Source: Elusimicrobiaceae bacterium
Lineage (GTDB): Bacteria > Elusimicrobiota > Elusimicrobia > Elusimicrobiales > Elusimicrobiaceae
DNA: 53,818 nt
NCBI GenBank assembly: GCA_017528825.1
Contig: JAFXOI010000039.1
Span: 1-53,818 of the forward strand
Reading direction: 5' to 3'
The notes beneath the pieces are model-generated. The model was not told the origin of the DNA. It searched no databases and saw only the letters and a program-made list of their open reading frames with translations. Shown in pieces: positions 8,505 through 16,113 of the stretch; the stretch's first letter is position 1, and every line of letters starts with the position of its first letter. The position numbers and the translations under genes are program-made.

Positions 8505-8537
8505 ATCCCGCACGAGTTATGCTTGTGCGGGATTTTT
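8505..8537 (+). terminator. Terminator of ribosomal operon
   Basis: ATCCCGCAC pairs with GTGCGGGAT (extendable to 12 bp with a G-U pair), loop TTATG, followed by TTTTT. Confidence 0.88.
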
Positions 8538-8692
8538 GTAGGTAAAGTACTCCTTACTAACCAGCCTGTGAAACTCCTACAAAATGCTTTCATAAATGGC
8601 GGAGTAGGGAGGTTGAGTATTTAGTTTTTGAAACGCTTTGTTTTCGTTAGTATGATTTGATTTTGAATTATAAAATTTGATACTCTTATAGT

Positions 8693-9778
8693 ATGATTGA
8701 GATTGAAACAGAAGGCAATTCCATCGTCTGTATTTTAAAAGGTGTCTTAGACGACACCCAATCCATTAACATTCCGGTTGCTGGAGTGAGTAATAGAAAA
8801 ATACAGCTCATTGGAAAAGATATTACATCTTGGACAACGGATTTTGTAGTTAAACTTTTTAACGTACTACGCTCGGTTCCTAGAGAGAACATTACTTATT
8901 CACACTTGCCGGAAGGGATGGAACAGCTCCTTCGCTTGGCGTTTCAAGTTCCCACTAAGCAAGAGGATGCCGCCCCTGCAAAAGAGCCCTTCTTAGAGCG
9001 TGTAGGTCAATGGGGCATTAACTTTTTTGCTTGCATTTGCAAAGGCTTGTCTTTTATCCATGAATGCTTAAACTCTTGGATAAGACAGCTGACAGGAAAC
9101 GCCGTTTACCGCAGCAAAGACTTTTGGTTGATTCTATCCGATTGCGGACCTAAATCTATTTTAATTGTGTCGCTAATTAGTTTTATGGTGGGGCTTATTT
9201 TGGCCTTTGTAGGTTCCATACAACTCAAAACTTTTGGTGCGCAAATTTATGTGGCCAGTTTGGTCACGATTGGAATGACGCGTATTATGGGTGCGGTGAT
9301 GACGGGTATTATCATGGCAGGTCGCACCGGAGCCTCCTATGCTGCTACCATCGGAACTATGCAGGTAAATGAGGAATTGGATGCCTTACAAACCATGGGG
9401 ATTTCTTGTAAGGACTTTTTAGTATTGCCGCGTATTAATGCCCTCCTTCTTTCCATGCCTATTTTGGTTTTGCTGGCTGATTTCATGGGCATGTTAGGCG
9501 GATGCTTTGTATGTGTGGCATTTCTGGGCATTCCGTTTAGTGAATATCTGAAATATACGATTAACTCCTTTTACATAAAACATTTTCTGGTAGGTGTTTT
9601 CCACGGAATTGTTTTCGGCTATATAATCGCTTTATGTGGATGTTATTTTGGGGTAAACTGTGGACGCAATGCAGATAGTGTAGGGGCGGCCACTACCCAT
9701 GCAGTGGTATATTCTATTGTATGGATGATTGTGATGACAGGCGTGCTTACCGTAATCTTTCAAGGATTGGGCATATGA
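8693..9778 (+). CDS. mlaE: MlaE-type ABC permease with N-terminal STAS-like domain
   Basis: A 361-aa inner-membrane permease of the Mla/MCE phospholipid (or hydrophobic lipid) transporter. Residues 1 to about 90 are soluble and resemble a STAS/MlaB domain, which in E. coli is a separate protein. The remainder is the MlaE domain with an interface helix near FWLILSDCGPKS and five to six membrane helices, including the conserved MTGIIMAGRTGASYAATIGT segment and the EELDALQTMGI coupling loop. It overlaps the ATPase gene by 4 nt. The start lies in an AT-rich stretch with no clear Shine-Dalgarno. Confidence 0.93.
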   Translation: MIEIETEGNSIVCILKGVLDDTQSINIPVAGVSNRKIQLIGKDITSWTTDFVVKLFNVLRSVPRENITYSHLPEGMEQLLRLAFQVPTKQEDAAPAKEPFLERVGQWGINFFACICKGLSFIHECLNSWIRQLTGNAVYRSKDFWLILSDCGPKSILIVSLISFMVGLILAFVGSIQLKTFGAQIYVASLVTIGMTRIMGAVMTGIIMAGRTGASYAATIGTMQVNEELDALQTMGISCKDFLVLPRINALLLSMPILVLLADFMGMLGGCFVCVAFLGIPFSEYLKYTINSFYIKHFLVGVFHGIVFGYIIALCGCYFGVNCGRNADSVGAATTHAVVYSIVWMIVMTGVLTVIFQGLGI

Positions 9779-10548
9779 TGAAACAAGATCCGATAATCCG
9801 CGCGGAACATTTGAGCATTGGTTATGAGAATAAGGTAATCATGAAGGATTTATCGTTTGCCATTCCCAAAGGAGATATTTTTATCATTATGGGTGGCTCC
9901 GGATGTGGCAAAAGTACTCTACTGCGTACTCTCACAGGCCTTATTCCCGCTCAAACCGGCCAAATTTGGATACGTAACACTGATTTTACAAATGCCACGC
10001 CTAAAGAAAAATTGGATATTTGCAAGCATAGCGGTATTTTATATCAAAGCGGTGCATTGTTTAGTTCCATGACACTAGCTGAAAATGTGGCGCTTCCCTT
10101 GCAACAATATACCAATTATACACCGGATAAAATTAGCCAAATTGTAGCGTTTAAGCTGGCTTTAGTAGGGTTAGGCGGGTACGAGGATTACTACCCGTCC
10201 GAAATCAGCGGCGGTATGCGCAAACGTGCTGGGCTGGCCCGTGCATTAGCGTTGAATCCTGAAATTGTTTATTTCGACGAACCGTCTGCGGGATTGGACC
10301 CGATTAGCTCTAAAAATTTAGATGATTTGATATTGGAAATTAATAAAACATTAGGTACCACTATCATTGTTGTGACGCACGAACTTGCTTCTATTTTTGC
10401 GATTGGTAAAAATAGTATTTTCTTAGACAAAACGATTCGGACGATTTCAGCAAAAGGAAATCCAAATGAACTTTTAAAAAATCCGCCTAATCAGCAGGTT
10501 TATGAGTTTTTGACAAGAGGAGAAAATTATGAAAAGAGAACCAAATAA
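9775..10548 (+). CDS. mlaF: MlaF-type ABC transporter ATPase
   Basis: 257 aa from ATG 9775, which overlaps the mlaE stop (ATGA) and has AAGGA about 8 nt upstream. It is a complete ABC ATPase: Walker A GGSGCGKST, Q-loop LYQSGALF, signature SGGMRKRAGLARAL (the MlaF-type SGGM form), Walker B IVYFDEPSAGLDP and switch His in VVTHEL. It powers lipid transport between the membranes with MlaE and the MCE protein. Confidence 0.95.
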   Translation: MMKQDPIIRAEHLSIGYENKVIMKDLSFAIPKGDIFIIMGGSGCGKSTLLRTLTGLIPAQTGQIWIRNTDFTNATPKEKLDICKHSGILYQSGALFSSMTLAENVALPLQQYTNYTPDKISQIVAFKLALVGLGGYEDYYPSEISGGMRKRAGLARALALNPEIVYFDEPSAGLDPISSKNLDDLILEINKTLGTTIIVVTHELASIFAIGKNSIFLDKTIRTISAKGNPNELLKNPPNQQVYEFLTRGENYEKRTK

Positions 10549-11332
10549 AAAAGCAATCGGACTTTTTTTAGTAATCGGTTTTGCTTTATTTTTAGGATTA
10601 ATCGGACAAACGGTTTTGCACAAAATACACACAGATACAAAAGATTTAGCGGTGATGTATTTTAGCGAATCTTTACAGGGTTTGACCGAAGGCTCTCCTG
10701 TTATATTTCAGGGAGTGGAAGTCGGTAAAGTCACGCGTGTAGTATTAGTGACTAATAAAGATGATTTGAACTTTCATGTGGCGGTTTATGCCCGCTTCAA
10801 AGAAACGGATGTGATCAGTGAAGGATCTCTTTGGGAAAAATTGTGGAAAAAAGACAAGGAGCTTGATTTTTTGGGTCTGATGATTAAACAGGGGCTTCGA
10901 GCGCGGTTGGCTTCCCAAAGTTATTTAACGGGGCAACTGCGGATTGATTTGGTCATGTTACCAGATACGGAAGCTACGATGTTTGATAGCCCTAAAAAGG
11001 AGAATATCCCGCAAATTCCGACAGTTTTATCCCAGAAGGAAGAGCTGGTACGTGGGCTCAATAGAATTAAAATTCAGGAAACACTTGAAAAAATTAACAC
11101 GGTAGCGGAAACATTAGGCAAAGAATTGCCTGTTTTATTGCCCGCTTTGACGAACAGTTCTAAAAATTTAGATCAAACATTATCTCGGATATCTGAAAAT
11201 ACCGAGGAAACCCTTTCTAATCTAAATGAAACATTACATGATGTATCGGATGCGGCTAAATCTACTCGAAATTTGACAGATTATTTAGAACAACATCCCG
11301 AATCTCTGATTAAAGGAAAAAAAGGAGAATAA
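10529..11332 (+). CDS. mlaD: MCE-domain substrate-binding protein, MlaD/PqiB-like
   Basis: A 267-aa protein with one N-terminal membrane anchor (IGLFLVIGFALFLGLIG), an MCE domain (FSESLQGLTEGSPVIFQGVEVGKV) and a long helical C-terminal region with weak heptad character (about residues 170-260). It hands lipid to the MlaFE complex from the periplasm. The MCE domain carries an insertion (about residues 75-100) that resembles the layout of PqiB/YebT single domains. Start ATG follows AGGAG and overlaps mlaF by 20 nt. Confidence 0.9.
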   Translation: MKREPNKKAIGLFLVIGFALFLGLIGQTVLHKIHTDTKDLAVMYFSESLQGLTEGSPVIFQGVEVGKVTRVVLVTNKDDLNFHVAVYARFKETDVISEGSLWEKLWKKDKELDFLGLMIKQGLRARLASQSYLTGQLRIDLVMLPDTEATMFDSPKKENIPQIPTVLSQKEELVRGLNRIKIQETLEKINTVAETLGKELPVLLPALTNSSKNLDQTLSRISENTEETLSNLNETLHDVSDAAKSTRNLTDYLEQHPESLIKGKKGE

Positions 11333-11333
11333 T

Positions 11334-11903
11334 ATGAAAATTATAAAAATCATTATTCCTTGTTTATTGCTGGGTGCCTGTATGTTTGGGACGAGCAAAA
11401 ATTCCAAGTTCTACACCCTGACATCTACTCCTGCCCCAGCTGTTTCTATTGATTATAACGCTTTTGTAGTGGTCAACCGTGTTCAATTGCCAAAATATGT
11501 AGATCGGGCGCAGATAGTAACTCAACATAAAGATTCTGCACAGGTTAATATATCGGAATATAATCGTTGGGTGGAAGCCCCTGCAACTTTGGCAACACAT
11601 GCATTAACAGAAGATTTAAGTGTTCTTCTCCCGGCGGCACAAGTCAAGGAGACCCGGTTCAAAAGGGGCGCAGCCGACTGGACTATTACAGTAGAAATTG
11701 TTGAAATGAACGGCGTGCTGGGCCAAAAAGCAGAAATCATAGCTTGGTACACGGTTCAAGATAAAGCCGGAAAAATAAAGACTTATCAAAAATTCAGCAA
11801 TTCCGTCTCTATCGGTAAAACTTACGATGAGTTAGCGCAAGGTTATAGCCAGCTGCTAATGCAGTTGAGTCAGGAAATTGCTGAAAGTTTGCTCGCGAAG
11901 TAG
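11334..11903 (+). CDS. ABC transport auxiliary lipoprotein (PqiC/DUF330-like)
   Basis: 189 aa with a lipoprotein signal ending in lipobox LLGAC (Cys16) and the family features KFYTLTSTP, VVVNRVQLPKYVDRAQIV and EYNRWVEAPATL. PqiC-type lipoproteins sit in the outer membrane and partner MCE systems such as PqiAB. Position as last gene of the mlaE-F-D operon, starting one nucleotide after mlaD, supports this role. The terminator at 11952 follows. Confidence 0.9.
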   Translation: MKIIKIIIPCLLLGACMFGTSKNSKFYTLTSTPAPAVSIDYNAFVVVNRVQLPKYVDRAQIVTQHKDSAQVNISEYNRWVEAPATLATHALTEDLSVLLPAAQVKETRFKRGAADWTITVEIVEMNGVLGQKAEIIAWYTVQDKAGKIKTYQKFSNSVSIGKTYDELAQGYSQLLMQLSQEIAESLLAK

Positions 11904-11943
11904 TTTTTAATATAGATTGCGGAAAATTTTGTTTTGAATGGAT

Positions 11944-11990
11944 AGTTAAAGAAAAAGGCCCGAGAAGGGCCTTTTTTATGGGCATCTAAA
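11944..11990 (+). repeat. 47-bp terminator-bearing repeat, left copy
   Basis: Matches 30946-30992 at 41 of 47 positions without gaps, including flanks outside the hairpin (AGTTA on the left, GCATCTAAA on the right). In both places a second hairpin and the sequence AAATGGTGG follow at nearly the same distance (12085 and 31093). At the right copy AAATGGTGG contains the tRNA-Val 3' end. The two copies bracket the accessory island. Confidence 0.6.
11952..11977 (+). terminator. Terminator of mla operon
   Basis: AAAAAGGCCC pairs with GGGCCTTTTT around loop GAGAA, followed by further T. The symmetrical A and T tracts allow function in both directions. Confidence 0.88.
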
Positions 11991-12057
11991 TACGCTTTGG
12001 CGCCTTTCTCGTCCTAATGCAAGCAAAGTAGTTTTCCTGCTTCCACCCGGACATGCA

Positions 12058-12083
12058 AAAACCCACCAGCAAGGGTGGGTTTT
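12058..12083. terminator. Hairpin near left island edge
   Basis: AAAACCCACC pairs with GGTGGGTTTT, a stem with A and T tracts on both sides that could stop transcription from either strand. The stretch 11904-12310 has no gene. It holds the repeat above, this hairpin, the AAATGGTGG sequence and two degenerate AATTCCCT repeats. Confidence 0.6.
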
Positions 12084-12149
12084 CAAATGGTGGGGCAGCA
12101 ATTTTTGATGGGGTGCGGGTTCTTAGAACACGTCGTATGGGTGACGCGC

Positions 12150-12190
12150 AATTCCCTGTTTAACAGGCAATTAACAGGCAAAAAACAGGC
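12150..12190. repeat. Degenerate AATTCCCT...AACAGG repeat, copy 1
   Basis: Starts AATTCCCTG and continues with three AACAGGC units. It resembles the copies at 12271 and 14962, with GGC replacing GGGAA in the right half. Confidence 0.45.
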
Positions 12191-12270
12191 ATTTGAAAAG
12201 TTTGCCCGTTGGATTTTAGGGGGGTATGGCAATCCTCGCCCTCTTCAGAGAAATATCTGCCAAAAACACT

Positions 12271-12313
12271 CCCAATTCCCTACCAGAGATAACAGGGAAA
12301 GAACAGGGAATTA
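12271..12313. repeat. AATTCCCT...AACAGGGAA repeat, copy 2
   Basis: CCCAATTCCCT, then GATAACAGGGAAAG and AACAGGGAATT. It closely matches 14962-15003, so the two genes between 12311 and 14686 are bracketed by imperfect direct repeats. It overlaps the stop codon of the DUF4424 gene. Confidence 0.6.
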
Positions 12314-13492
12314 AAACACTTTTATCAGATTTTGCTTGTAGGTATAGCCGGATAAATCATTTTGACGCACGGGATACCACTTGCCCTTTTTATTGTCGGG
12401 CCAAACCCATACATAAGTCTTGTCTGCCAGTTGTGCGATAACTTTTCCGTTTGGTTTATCGCGCAAATTGGCCGGCCCATCTATACGGTAAAGTACAGGA
12501 ATATTTTTTTGTGTACGGTTAAAGGATAATACTCCATTTACCAGAAATTCCGCAGATAAATCCCACTCTGGGGTATAGTCTTGCCGATTAACGGCATAAT
12601 ATTCCTCACCGTAAAATGCCTCTCCGTCAAAACAGCCGACCGATTTGAACGGACTTTGCACGATTAAATTAAAACTTTCAATCGGCCCTTGCCAATTATT
12701 AGCGGTTGTAAGAATATATTCTAAGTAATTACGAGCCTGCAGATGATCTGTGGAGTACGTGTTTTCATTTTCCGGTATATAGGCAAATGATTTATACAGC
12801 TCACTCTCCCTGTTAATACATTCGGAAAATGGAAAGCCCACATTATTATAAATGGCAGTAGGAGTATAGGTATGTCGTACAGATATTGTTTTATGAGCGG
12901 GGAAAGTTTGCTGCCACGAATAGGAAATTTGTTTTTTCCAATTTGTATCGTCCGGTATTTTCCAATTTTGTATTTCGCCTTTATCTCTATCCAATGTCCA
13001 ACCCCACTCAATAATTTTTTTATCCTGTAATTTTTGACGGGTTTCTTCCTGTAAGGTTTGGATGCGTTTGGCTAATTGTTGATCCGTAATAACTTCTTCG
13101 GGACGGTAAAATAATATAGATACCTCTTTGGTAATGTCTTTATCGTTTTGTGTAACGGTCCAATGTGTTTGATACTGTTTTTGTTTGCCATTAACCCATA
13201 ATTTAAATTTGTAATCGTGAGACTCATCTCCTAAATATTCTTCGACGGCAGGCATTTCCGGTAGTGGAAAAAACATTTGCGTGGTAATATCTTTACCTGT
13301 AGTATTTTCAAAAAGATAATTCACTTCTATTTGATACGGACGGATATAAAGTGCTTCTACTTTCATTTTTATCCCGTCCTGTTTTTCAAACACGACCCCG
13401 CCGGTGGGAAGTATTGTTCCAGATGTGTCATTGGCGTAAATAGATAAACTAGTAATTATAAAAGTGCAGGCACACAGAAAATTTTTTAGCAT
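12311..13492 (-). CDS. Secreted DUF4424-like protein with C-terminal SH3 domain
   Basis: 393 aa from ATG 13492, chosen because GGAGGA lies 4 nt upstream; an upstream start 4 codons earlier lacks a site. Residues 1-20 form a signal peptide (MLKNFLCACTFIITSLSIYA). The next 300 residues match the DUF4424 pattern: a GGVVF segment, then ALYIRPYQIEVNYLFEN and FFPLPEMP. The last 60 residues (PANLRDKPNGKVIAQL...GWY-type motif KWYPVRQNDLSGYTYKQNL) are a bacterial SH3-like domain of the kind that binds cell wall. It lies downstream of the amidase-like gene on the same strand, 48 nt away. A role as immunity or wall-protecting protein is inferred from context only. Confidence 0.72.
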   Translation of the reverse strand: MLKNFLCACTFIITSLSIYANDTSGTILPTGGVVFEKQDGIKMKVEALYIRPYQIEVNYLFENTTGKDITTQMFFPLPEMPAVEEYLGDESHDYKFKLWVNGKQKQYQTHWTVTQNDKDITKEVSILFYRPEEVITDQQLAKRIQTLQEETRQKLQDKKIIEWGWTLDRDKGEIQNWKIPDDTNWKKQISYSWQQTFPAHKTISVRHTYTPTAIYNNVGFPFSECINRESELYKSFAYIPENENTYSTDHLQARNYLEYILTTANNWQGPIESFNLIVQSPFKSVGCFDGEAFYGEEYYAVNRQDYTPEWDLSAEFLVNGVLSFNRTQKNIPVLYRIDGPANLRDKPNGKVIAQLADKTYVWVWPDNKKGKWYPVRQNDLSGYTYKQNLIKVF

Positions 13493-13540
13493 GTTTTCCT
13501 CCATAGGCAGCCGGAAAAAATCCGGCTGCCTGACAGATAT

Positions 13541-14686
13541 TTATATAGGTCTTTTGTATCTATACACTTTGTATTCTATATTATTTTTATCCTTTGCCTG
13601 CCAATGAATGCTAATTCCTTCAGATTTAGCTGGTTTTCCATTGACACTGCCATATACCTCAGGTACTTTGCTTTTCCATGTGCCTGATTCTACTTCTTTG
13701 CCCGTTAATATTGCGGCGTGTCCATGTTCCTTCCCTTTTTCTGTAGCAACTACAATATATCCTTCCTTAGCTAATTTAGTTGCTTCTTTATGATCGGGAT
13801 TGCCCTTTTTATCTGTAGGCAAATTAGCCCAATCGCCGGATTTATCCATACTATCTATCATCGTGTTCATGTTTACTCCTTTTTGTACATTGATATCCAG
13901 TTTGGATAACTCGCGTCCAAGAGTTGTATTGCAACGGATTTCTGAACCAATGATATTCTGTTGTTTGTCTTCACGCGGAGTATTGCGCAAATATTCATTT
14001 GCTTTGTCCCATGCCTCTGTAGATTGCCCTTTCGGTTGTGGAAATCTATAAAAATCTCGTCTGTTTTTATCTGCTTCCGAAATGCTCTCTGGAGGATTTT
14101 TAGGATCAGGAACACCTAATCGTTCAAAAGCATTCGGGGTTTTGGAATCAGGCACACTTTGCCCTTCATGTTGAGATTTTTGAAATTCATCCCATCTTTT
14201 TTGATTTTCCCATAGTTCTTTTCGTCTGTCAAAATCGGACGGCTCATCGGGAGCAGCGGGGGTAAATGTTGGTTTTGATTCAGACGGTAGCTGCTCTTGT
14301 TGTTCGTTGGCGAATTGTTTGGCAGATTTCCCGTTTAATTCTTGCAAAATATTATGTCTTTCCTCGGCGTAATCTTTTTTGCCATACATGCGCGTGGTGA
14401 AATCATCTTGAGTGGCTTGCTGGCGCTCTTGATAATCAATGTCTTTGAGTCGGTTTTCTAAATATTGCTTGCGCAAAGGATGTAGTTGATCTTCCTCTTC
14501 TTTGTCGGGATATCTCTCAAGCAAATCTGAGGTGCTATTGTCCCATTCCCTTTTATCTTTCGGGATACGCAATTCCCAGGTAGTATAAGGTTTTTCTTCT
14601 TGGAATGGGTTTTGGTTTCGGATTATTTCATCTTCTTCATCTTGGCTGGGGCGGCGCAAGATAAAGCGCATACTTCGTTTAGGCAT
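13541..14686 (-). CDS. Candidate toxin with C-terminal NlpC/P60-like amidase domain
   Basis: 381 aa from ATG 14686, which has AAGGAGG 5-12 nt upstream. No signal peptide. Residues 1-240 are highly charged, Glu/Lys/Gln/Pro-rich and probably extended or coiled. The last 140 residues look like a small papain-fold amidase/peptidase: a Cys at 252 (IRCNTTLGREL) at the start of a helix and a His in EHGHAAIL (H321/H323) at the start of a strand, followed by a polar third position. This is the arrangement of NlpC/P60, CHAP and Tae-type enzymes. It has its own strong promoter and a leader of about 120 nt. A peptidoglycan-cleaving effector is plausible; the assignment rests on motif spacing by eye. Confidence 0.55.
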   Translation of the reverse strand: MPKRSMRFILRRPSQDEEDEIIRNQNPFQEEKPYTTWELRIPKDKREWDNSTSDLLERYPDKEEEDQLHPLRKQYLENRLKDIDYQERQQATQDDFTTRMYGKKDYAEERHNILQELNGKSAKQFANEQQEQLPSESKPTFTPAAPDEPSDFDRRKELWENQKRWDEFQKSQHEGQSVPDSKTPNAFERLGVPDPKNPPESISEADKNRRDFYRFPQPKGQSTEAWDKANEYLRNTPREDKQQNIIGSEIRCNTTLGRELSKLDINVQKGVNMNTMIDSMDKSGDWANLPTDKKGNPDHKEATKLAKEGYIVVATEKGKEHGHAAILTGKEVESGTWKSKVPEVYGSVNGKPAKSEGISIHWQAKDKNNIEYKVYRYKRPI

Positions 14687-14816
14687 AGAGCCTCCTTTCA
14701 GATTAGATTTAATTGCAGATTTTTGTAACAAAAACACCCGCGCCGGGCGGCGCAGATAGTTGGCACGACGATGTTTTTTGTGGATTTACGGCCAGGATAC
14801 AACTACTATATTTAAT

Positions 14817-14846
14817 ATTATACTATAAAATAGCTATCTTTGTCAA
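14817..14846 (-). promoter_or_regulatory. Consensus sigma-70 promoter of amidase-like gene
   Basis: On the minus strand, TTGACA (14841-14846), an 18-nt spacer and TATAAT (14817-14822). The leader runs from about 14810 to 14687 and contains a TAGTTG/CAACTA stem and a GC-rich hairpin (GCGCCG/CGGCGC) followed by a T-rich run, which could attenuate expression. The rest of the gene-free stretch 14847-15081 is AT-rich and holds the repeat at 14962 and a TATAAT upstream of the SIR2 gene. Confidence 0.75.
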
Positions 14847-14961
14847 GTTTTTTTCAAATACAAAGAAAGGTAAGGAGAAAAATAGCCCACAGATTTATCC
14901 TTTTGATTTTTGAGTCATTTTAATTATTATACTCCTTTGAATAAATTGATGATGAAATCTT

Positions 14962-15003
14962 CCAAATTCCTTATGCAGAGTAACAGGGAATATGCAGGGA
15001 ATA
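14962..15003. repeat. AATTCC...AACAGGGAA repeat, copy 3
   Basis: CCAAATTCCTTATGCAGAG, then TAACAGGGAATATGCAGGGAAT. Same order and spacing as 12271-12313. It marks the junction between the amidase/DUF4424 pair and the SIR2 operon. Confidence 0.6.
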
Positions 15004-15081
15004 TATTATAATGATAGTAGATATATAGAAAAGATAAATTATTTTCGAACAATAAATAATTGGAGTATTATAATTACATTT

Positions 15082-16113
15082 ATGGCAGTAGAGAATAAAT
15101 TTGACTTGATTCCTGCAATTCCTAGTGAGTTATTATCTCAATTTCTAAATGATAATGTAATAGTTTTCGTGGGAAATGGCATTTCTCGATTAGCGGGAGT
15201 TCCATCTTGGCGTGAACTTGCTTTAAGGTACTTGGAAAATTGGTTCGAAAAAGGGAATCTGTCTTATGATGCATACAATAAATTAAAGGATGAGTCAGAT
15301 CCTTTAACGCTTCTCACTATTTGTGCTGGGAAACTGGGAAAAGATGAGTTGAAGAATGAGCTTTATGCGAGATTAACTCAGTTTATTAAACAAGATTCTG
15401 AAGAAGAGAAAAAGATATTGCGTATTTATAGATACATAAGGGATTTTCATGCAGGATATATTACCACAAACTATGATGATTATTTAGAGATGAGTACTCC
15501 TACAAGTGAAATCGAAGATTTGCAAGGAATAGAGTTTTTGCAACCATATAAAATAAATTTACAGAAAACATTAAATCGTTTGGGACTGAATGATAAAATG
15601 GAAAAAGCCCGAGATAGTATAGTATATTTGCATGGCAAAGCGTCTAAACTTGGGGTTGTTGAGAAAGATGCCGTGCGCAATGACATTATTTTGACACTCG
15701 AAGATTATTTAGAACATTACAAGGATGATGATGGGTTAGGAAAAACTTTTTTAAGTAATGTGTTTGCCAATCATGTTTTTCTATTTATAGGTTTTGGCCT
15801 CAAGGAATTTGAGATTATTCAGCATATTAGGCGCCCTGATAATAGTCACAGCCATTATATACTATTGGGGGTATCAGATTATGAATATGACATATCCGAT
15901 CAATATAGGAATTATTACAGTATCCTAAATATTACTCCAGTTTTCTACAGCACATCTCAAAAAGGCTATGCGCAATTAGAAGACGTTTTGAGAGAATGGT
16001 CTTTAAATATTAGGACTGCTAGAATGGAAAGATTGAAAAACTTACAAAATGCTGAACAAAAGGCAAAAAATTTGGAAAATATCCGGAGATTGGGTAATGG
16101 AACCTTTAGATAA
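15082..16113 (+). CDS. SIR2-domain NADase-like defence protein
   Basis: 343 aa from ATG 15082 (an upstream in-frame start only adds low-complexity sequence; no clear Shine-Dalgarno for either). It is a SIR2 fold with the NAD-binding motif VGNGIS (30-35, SIR2_2-type GxGxS), TTNYD (128-132 with N130 and D132), the catalytic His in VYLHG (H184) and GFGL (237-240). SIR2 domains in prokaryotic immunity usually hydrolyse NAD+ rather than deacetylate. The protein has no sensor domain of its own, and a short C-terminal helix (about 315-343) may bind its partner. The gene overlaps the next by 17 nt, and the operon is strikingly AT-rich compared with neighbours, a sign of transfer. Confidence 0.88.
   Translation: MAVENKFDLIPAIPSELLSQFLNDNVIVFVGNGISRLAGVPSWRELALRYLENWFEKGNLSYDAYNKLKDESDPLTLLTICAGKLGKDELKNELYARLTQFIKQDSEEEKKILRIYRYIRDFHAGYITTNYDDYLEMSTPTSEIEDLQGIEFLQPYKINLQKTLNRLGLNDKMEKARDSIVYLHGKASKLGVVEKDAVRNDIILTLEDYLEHYKDDDGLGKTFLSNVFANHVFLFIGFGLKEFEIIQHIRRPDNSHSHYILLGVSDYEYDISDQYRNYYSILNITPVFYSTSQKGYAQLEDVLREWSLNIRTARMERLKNLQNAEQKAKNLENIRRLGNGTFR

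Noticed and set aside
12085-12170. Possible second tRNA on the minus strand at the left island edge (TGGTGG... start)
   Set aside because: Apart from AAATGGTGG there is no T-arm consensus and no matching 5' acceptor strand about 70 nt away, so it is not a tRNA gene.
14992-15081. Upstream in-frame start for the SIR2 protein
   Set aside because: The extra 30 residues come from the AATTCC repeat and AT-rich leader, look non-conserved and have no ribosome site; the start at 15082 fits the domain better, though without a strong site either.
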